From an uncultured Eubacteriales bacterium (GTDB lineage Bacteria > Bacillota > Clostridia > Christensenellales > Borkfalkiaceae): a stretch of DNA of 11,435 nucleotides. Below, in pieces: positions 9,601-11,435 of the stretch (its first letter is position 1; each line of letters opens with the position of its first letter). Position numbers and translations under genes: made by a program. The stretch covers positions 1 through 11,435 of the forward strand of contig CACXHH010000111.1 of NCBI GenBank assembly GCA_902767455.1. Direction: 5' to 3'. The notes under the pieces were generated by a model. That model did not search any database and had not been told where the DNA came from. It saw only the letters and a program-made list of their open reading frames with translations.

Positions 9601-10644
9601 TTCCTTGAGGCTCACGGTGTTGTTGGCGATTATCTTGTGCGGACCTTCTTTGGTTTCGACGTAGACTTCGTTTACGCCGGCGTTCTGAATTTCACGCGCG
9701 AGAGCGTGCGAAACGACCGTACCCTTTTCGGCGAGAACTTCGCCGTCTGCGGATACGACGGTTTCGGCAAGCGTCTGCCCGACGATACGGACGGACATTT
9801 TCAGGCGCTTATCGAATTTATATCTACCCACGCGCGCGAGATCGTAGCGGCGCGGGTCGAAGAATAAGTTGCGGAGATTGATCTTAACGGCGTCGTCGTT
9901 GGGGATTTCGCCCGGACGCAGACGGCGATACAGCTCGAACAAACCTTCGCGTTCGCTCTTGGTAGAGTCACGCTCGAGCGTTGCGGCGATCATCTTATCG
10001 TCGGCAAAGAGCGAGAGAATCTTTTCGTTTTCGCCGATGCCGAGAGCGCGCAAAAGCACGGTCACGGGGAGTTTTCTCGTCCTGTCGACCTTTACCCAGA
10101 GAACGTGCGAAGAATCCTGCTCGAATTCGAGCCAGGCGCCACGGTTAGGAATGACCGTAGTTCCGAAGAGCTTCTTACCCGCTTTATCCACCTGAAAACT
10201 GTTGTATACGCCCGGCGAACGAACGAGCTGCGAAACGATAACGCGTTCCGCGCCGTTGATGATGAAGGAACCGTTGTCCGTCATCTTGGGCAGTTCGCCC
10301 ATGAATACGTCGTGATCGATAACGACGTCGGTCACCTTGTTTACAAGACGAACCTTGACTTTTAACGGTATAGCGTAAGTGGCGTCCCTGTCGCGACACT
10401 CTTTCTCGCTGTATTTAGGCTTATCAATCACTTCGTGGTCGAGAAAGTAGAGTTCGAAGTGGTCGGAATAGTCGGTTATCGGCGAAAAGTCCTCAAAGAC
10501 TTCGGCGATGCCCTCGTCTATAAAAGCTTTGTAAGAATCCAACTGGACTTCTACAAGGTTAGGTATTTCCAAAGGCTCCTTTATGCGTGAAAAGGACTTC
10601 CTTTCGATTTTACCGAACATTGACGACGGTAATTCACGTGACAT
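6676..10644 (-). CDS. rpoB: DNA-directed RNA polymerase subunit beta, with extra internal segment and acidic tail
   Basis: Beta forms one side of the RNA polymerase active-site cleft and is the target of rifampicin. I place the start at ATG 10644 (MSRELPSSMFGKIERKS), because AAGGAG (10654-10659) lies 9 nt upstream and the family starts there; the frame stays open for 49 more codons upstream without family similarity. The product is 1322 aa, against about 1193 in Bacillus. Landmarks are RSPGVY (142-147), RPGEIP (243-248), IDHLGNRR (491-498), the rifampicin region GSSQLSQFMDQTNP (553-566) and THKRKLSALGPGG (571-583) with the usual Asp, His and Ser kept, GDKMAGRHGNKG (1002-1013) and IHARSIGPYS (1133-1142). 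Two oddities: about 80-100 extra residues around 366-476, and an 82-residue C-terminal tail (1241-1322) with 41 Asp/Glu and 4 Lys/Arg. rplJ and rplL are not upstream. Confidence 0.98.
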   Translation of the reverse strand: MSRELPSSMFGKIERKSFSRIKEPLEIPNLVEVQLDSYKAFIDEGIAEVFEDFSPITDYSDHFELYFLDHEVIDKPKYSEKECRDRDATYAIPLKVKVRLVNKVTDVVIDHDVFMGELPKMTDNGSFIINGAERVIVSQLVRSPGVYNSFQVDKAGKKLFGTTVIPNRGAWLEFEQDSSHVLWVKVDRTRKLPVTVLLRALGIGENEKILSLFADDKMIAATLERDSTKSEREGLFELYRRLRPGEIPNDDAVKINLRNLFFDPRRYDLARVGRYKFDKRLKMSVRIVGQTLAETVVSADGEVLAEKGTVVSHALAREIQNAGVNEVYVETKEGPHKIIANNTVSLKEVTGVNPKKFGLIDTIHYPSLTFAEEIARAAMEKPVEQVAVDYTDAINALYYTEETVTVGEEKPEDRKNAEKRRQQRENFVVACVEFFRYLEDTSIVKLTAEQKKTVKPLLEKLNHKHITVDDIVAQISLNLDLNFGIGSCDNIDHLGNRRVRSVGELLQNQFRVGISRLERLIRERMGTQDPKDVTPQALINIRPVTSAIKEFFGSSQLSQFMDQTNPIAELTHKRKLSALGPGGLNRERATFEVRDVHYTHYGRMCPIETPEGQNIGLISSLTTYAKVNEYGFIESPYRRVKNGVVTDEVDYMTADEEDNYVVAQANEPLDENNRFVNERVSCRKREDITEAPAEEIDYMDVSPKQLVSVATALIPFLETDDSHRALMGSNMQRQAVPLLKPENAIVGTGIEAKIAYDSGVMSISDVDGEIVTAGGDKVVVNGDDGKVYEYPLKRFQRSNQGTCLNQRPIVSKGDRVKKGDIIADGPATANGELALGRNVLVGFMTWEGYNYEDAILLSEELVMDDVFTSIHIEEHETEARDTKLGEEEITREIPNVGEDALKDLDEDGIIRIGAEVMSGDILVGKVTPKGETELTPDERLLRAIFGEKAREVRDTSLRVPHGESGIVVDVKIFTRANKDELAPGVNKLVRVYVAQKRKISVGDKMAGRHGNKGVISRILPKSDMPFLADGTPLQVVLNPLGVPSRMNIGQVLEVHLGLVCKQLGWKIATPVFDGASEEDIRELLEENHFVNPQGEVDGKIQLYDGRTGEPFENRVTVGQMYMIKLHHLVDDKIHARSIGPYSLITQQPLGGKAQFGGQRFGEMEVWALEAYGAAHILQEILTVKSDDVVGRIKTYDSILRGDDISEPGIPASFKVLLKELQSLALDMKVLTETGEEIAMKELEDDEVDERQLNNEKPEKTEQVDLAIEEEEPEDIEDTDIFDDMDAFDTDDAFEFKSEDMLGDDDYGDIDGFEDLDDFSDDE

Positions 10645-10653
10645 TAAATCCCG

Positions 10654-10659
10654 CTCCTT
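10654..10659 (-). promoter_or_regulatory. rpoB ribosome binding site that fixes the start at 10644
   Basis: The minus strand reads AAGGAG, 9 nt before ATG at 10644. The earlier in-frame ATG at 10791 has no comparable site and its extra 49 codons run through leader structure, so the downstream start is preferred. Confidence 0.8.
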
Positions 10660-10676
10660 GAAAAATTTTTTTGTCC

Positions 10677-10720
10677 GCCTGTTGCATTTTATAGTAAGTA
10701 GTGCTATAATATTGACAGGC
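10677..10720. repeat. Leader stem-loop just upstream of the rpoB ribosome binding site
   Basis: GCCTGT (10677-10682) pairs with ACAGGC (10715-10720) and, inside, TTATAG (10689-10694) pairs with CTATAA (10704-10709). The two perfect 6-bp stems are separated by an internal loop. It lies about 20 nt upstream of the rpoB Shine-Dalgarno in the leader RNA. It also overlaps a plus-strand promoter-like sequence (10682-10710). Not a canonical terminator. Confidence 0.4.
10682..10710 (+). promoter_or_regulatory. Promoter-like sequence on plus strand inside the rpoB leader
   Basis: TTGCAT (10682-10687), a 17-nt spacer and a perfect TATAAT (10705-10710). If active, it would start near 10717 and make an RNA antisense to the rpoB leader that runs on into rqcP with a leader of about 180 nt. 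It is equally possible that this is chance in an AT-rich stem-loop. Confidence 0.35.
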
Positions 10721-10750
10721 TTTGAAGCAAAATCCGCAATTTTCCTTGCA

Positions 10751-10775
10751 TTTTCACTTTTCAAAAAAGTGAAAA
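10751..10775. repeat. Perfect 11-bp inverted repeat in the rpoB leader
   Basis: TTTTCACTTTT (10751-10761), loop CAA, AAAAGTGAAAA (10765-10775). It lies about 35 nt downstream of the predicted rpoB transcript start. No T-tract follows on the minus strand, so it is not a simple terminator; it could be an operator or an mRNA stem-loop. Confidence 0.5.
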
Positions 10776-10815
10776 GGGCATAAGTGGACAATTATGGATT
10801 TTACAGCATTTATTT

Positions 10816-10844
10816 ATTTTACACAATAGTCAACGCTTTGTCAA
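10816..10844 (-). promoter_or_regulatory. Predicted sigma-A promoter of rpoB-rpoC
   Basis: The minus strand has a perfect TTGACA (10844-10839), a 17-nt spacer and TAAAAT (10821-10816). The predicted start near 10809 gives a leader of about 165 nt carrying two stem-loops before rpoB. It overlaps the candidate plus-strand rqcP promoter at 10827-10856. Confidence 0.7.
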
Positions 10845-10856
10845 GGCATTTATACT
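10827..10856 (+). promoter_or_regulatory. Candidate rqcP promoter overlapping the rpoB promoter
   Basis: TAGTCA (10827-10832), an 18-nt spacer and TATACT (10851-10856), placing the start near 10863, about 33 nt before the rqcP ATG. The -35 is weak (4 of 6), the -10 good. It overlaps the rpoB promoter almost completely, so the two could compete for polymerase. Confidence 0.4.
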
Positions 10857-10895
10857 GACTTTTACGAAAATTTTTTCATTTTTGAGTAAAAATAT

Positions 10896-11135
10896 ATGAG
10901 ATTAGACAAATTTCTTAAAGTTTCGCGCATTTTAAAACGCCGCGCGGTCGCAAAAGAAGCGTGTGACGGCGGCAAAGTTCTCGTCAACGGCAAGGAAGCC
11001 AAACCCGCCCACGAACTCAAAGTCGGCGACGTGGTGGAGATACGCTTTGCAAGCGGCGGAGTAAAATTCGAAGTCGCCGCCCTTTTAAACTCCACCAAAA
11101 AAGACGACGCGGAGAAAATGTACAAAATACTTTAA
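10896..11135 (+). CDS. rqcP: RqcP-type S4-domain RNA-binding protein (YabO/HslR family)
   Basis: The 79-residue protein opens MRLDKFLKVSRILKRR and continues with GGKVLVNGKEAKPAHELKVG, which is the S4 RNA-binding fold (residues 1 to about 55). It ends with TKKDDAEKMYKIL, a tail that closely resembles Bacillus subtilis RqcP/YabO (about 86 aa). In Bacillus, RqcP binds obstructed 50S subunits with RqcH and supports C-terminal alanine tailing of stalled nascent chains. Basic residues of the S4 surface, including Arg2 and Arg16, are present. The Shine-Dalgarno is weak (GAG about 9 nt upstream), but the N-terminus fits the family exactly. In Bacillus yabO sits in the yabMNOPQ-divIC cluster; here it stands alone, divergent from rpoB. 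Generic HslR (heat-shock S4 protein) is the alternative name, but the C-terminus and size favour RqcP. Confidence 0.88.
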   Translation: MRLDKFLKVSRILKRRAVAKEACDGGKVLVNGKEAKPAHELKVGDVVEIRFASGGVKFEVAALLNSTKKDDAEKMYKIL

Positions 11136-11171
11136 TTAACATTTTTTTGCTGTCGCAAAAAAAATCGTTAA
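11136..11171. repeat. TTAACA-hairpin-TCGTTA unit, copy 1 (also candidate rqcP terminator)
   Basis: Directly after the rqcP stop: TTAAC, A, TTTTTTTGC, loop TGTC, GCAAAAAAA, ATC, GTTAA. The arms pair over 9 bp plus an outer TTAAC/GTTAA. A second copy with different arm sequence but the same frame and loop position is at 11375-11411. The stem is A/T-rich with a T-run in its left arm, so it could act as a terminator on the minus strand and weakly on the plus strand. The similarity continues 3' to a shared GAGCCGC (about 11186-11192 here). Confidence 0.5.
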
Positions 11172-11195
11172 GGCTTAGGTGTCGTGAGCCGCAAA

Positions 11196-11291
11196 GCCTT
11201 ACGGCAGTTATATTTTGACTGTCGTCAAAGTTATATTCGGCTTACGCCGAGTTATATTGCCTACGGCAGTTATATTTTCGCTATCGCGAAA
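11196..11291. repeat. Tandem array of different small hairpins separated by AGTTATATT
   Basis: AGTTATATT occurs four times, at 11206-11214, 11229-11237, 11250-11258 and 11268-11276. Each gap holds a different perfect small palindrome: GCC-ttac-GGC (11196-11205), TTGAC-tgtc-GTCAA (11215-11228), CGGC-ttac-GCCG (11238-11249), GCC-tac-GGC (11259-11267) and TTTTCGC-tatc-GCGAAAA (11274-11291). The constant word and variable stems with constant stem-loop form are not explained by any gene. It is not a CRISPR array; the repeats are too short and the spacers are themselves palindromes. Confidence 0.6.
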
Positions 11292-11374
11292 ACAAAATTG
11301 CGGATTTAATTATTATATAATAATTCGTCGGCGATTTATATACGCCGTAAGGCGTAGCGAGCGTGAATAGTTTA
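11292..11374. other. Gene-free stretch with palindromes between the repeat units
   Basis: Contains a perfect 18-bp A/T palindrome AATTATTATATAATAATT (11308-11325) and a perfect hairpin TACGCC-gtaa-GGCGTA (11341-11356). With the neighbouring repeats it makes 11136-11435 a 300-base region with no credible coding frame. I see no terminal inverted repeats or target-site duplication that would define a mobile element. Confidence 0.45.
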
Positions 11375-11435
11375 TTAACACTTTTTCTTGCGAGGCAAGA
11401 AAAAGTCGTTAGAACTGTCGGTCGGAGCCGCTTGA
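11375..11435. repeat. TTAACA-hairpin-TCGTTA unit, copy 2
   Basis: TTAAC, A, CTTTTTCTTGC (11381-11391), loop GAG, GCAAGAAAAAG (11395-11405), TC, GTTA (11408-11411). It forms a perfect 11-bp stem with flanks matching copy 1 at 11136-11171. Downstream both copies share a diverged tail ending in GAGCCGC. The element may continue past the right edge of the window. Confidence 0.5.

Noticed and set aside
10645..10791. Upstream extension of rpoB to ATG 10791 (49 extra codons)
   Set aside because: No ribosome binding site, no family similarity, and the stretch contains leader stem-loops; ATG 10644 has AAGGAG and the normal beta N-terminus.
10862..11125. Minus-strand open frame of 87 codons opposite rqcP
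   Set aside because: Fully overlaps rqcP, whose S4-domain translation is clearly the real product.
11196..11291. CRISPR array
   Set aside because: The repeated word is only 9 bases, the intervals are 9-14 bases and are themselves palindromes, and no cas genes are present.

Overview
The window carries the conserved RNA polymerase / ribosomal 'str' block of a bacterium, read leftwards on the minus strand as rpoB - rpoC - rpsL - rpsG - fusA. The left edge cuts fusA. To the right of rpoB, and diverging from it, is one small plus-strand gene, rqcP (the YabO-type S4-domain protein), followed by about 300 bases of gene-free, hairpin-rich repeat DNA. The organism is most likely a Bacillota/Clostridia-type bacterium. 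The reasons are the RqcP-like S4 protein, strong AGGAGG-type ribosome binding sites, beta and beta' subunits of Firmicutes type (no large E. coli-type beta' insertion, DQTNP in the rifampicin region) and the short uS12 form. I infer an uncultured gut-type clostridial lineage from the style, but nothing in the window proves it.

Layout from right to left along the main transcription direction. A consensus-like promoter (TTGACA, 17 nt, TAAAAT; 10816-10844 minus) gives a leader of about 165 nt with two stem-loops, then rpoB (1322 aa). A structured 180-nt spacer leads to rpoC (1187 aa). A 371-nt spacer then holds a large bipartite hairpin, a possible gene remnant, a second good promoter (TTGACT, 17 nt, TAAAAT; 2715-2743 minus) and a hairpin right at its predicted transcript start. 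Next come rpsL (123 aa), a second structured spacer of 225 nt, rpsG (156 aa), a 24-nt gap and fusA (first 489 codons). The block therefore looks like two transcription units, rpoBC and rpsL-rpsG-fusA. rplJ/rplL are not upstream of rpoB, and no L7Ae-type gene lies between rpoC and rpsL.

The genes work together in gene expression: beta and beta' form the RNA polymerase active site, uS12 and uS7 shape the decoding centre and head of the 30S subunit, EF-G drives translocation, and RqcP is predicted to act in ribosome-associated quality control on stalled 50S subunits.

I see no evidence of a new multi-gene system; the coding content is ordinary housekeeping. The most unusual material is (i) non-coding: a tandem array of different small hairpins separated by a constant AGTTATATT word, two diverged copies of a TTAACA-hairpin-TCGTTA unit, and a shared CTATAAGGCG-hairpin element in both long intra-operon spacers; and (ii) protein-level: arginine instead of lysine at uS12 position 88, an extra segment of roughly 80-100 residues before the beta IDHLGNRR motif, and a beta C-terminal tail of 82 residues of which 41 are acidic.
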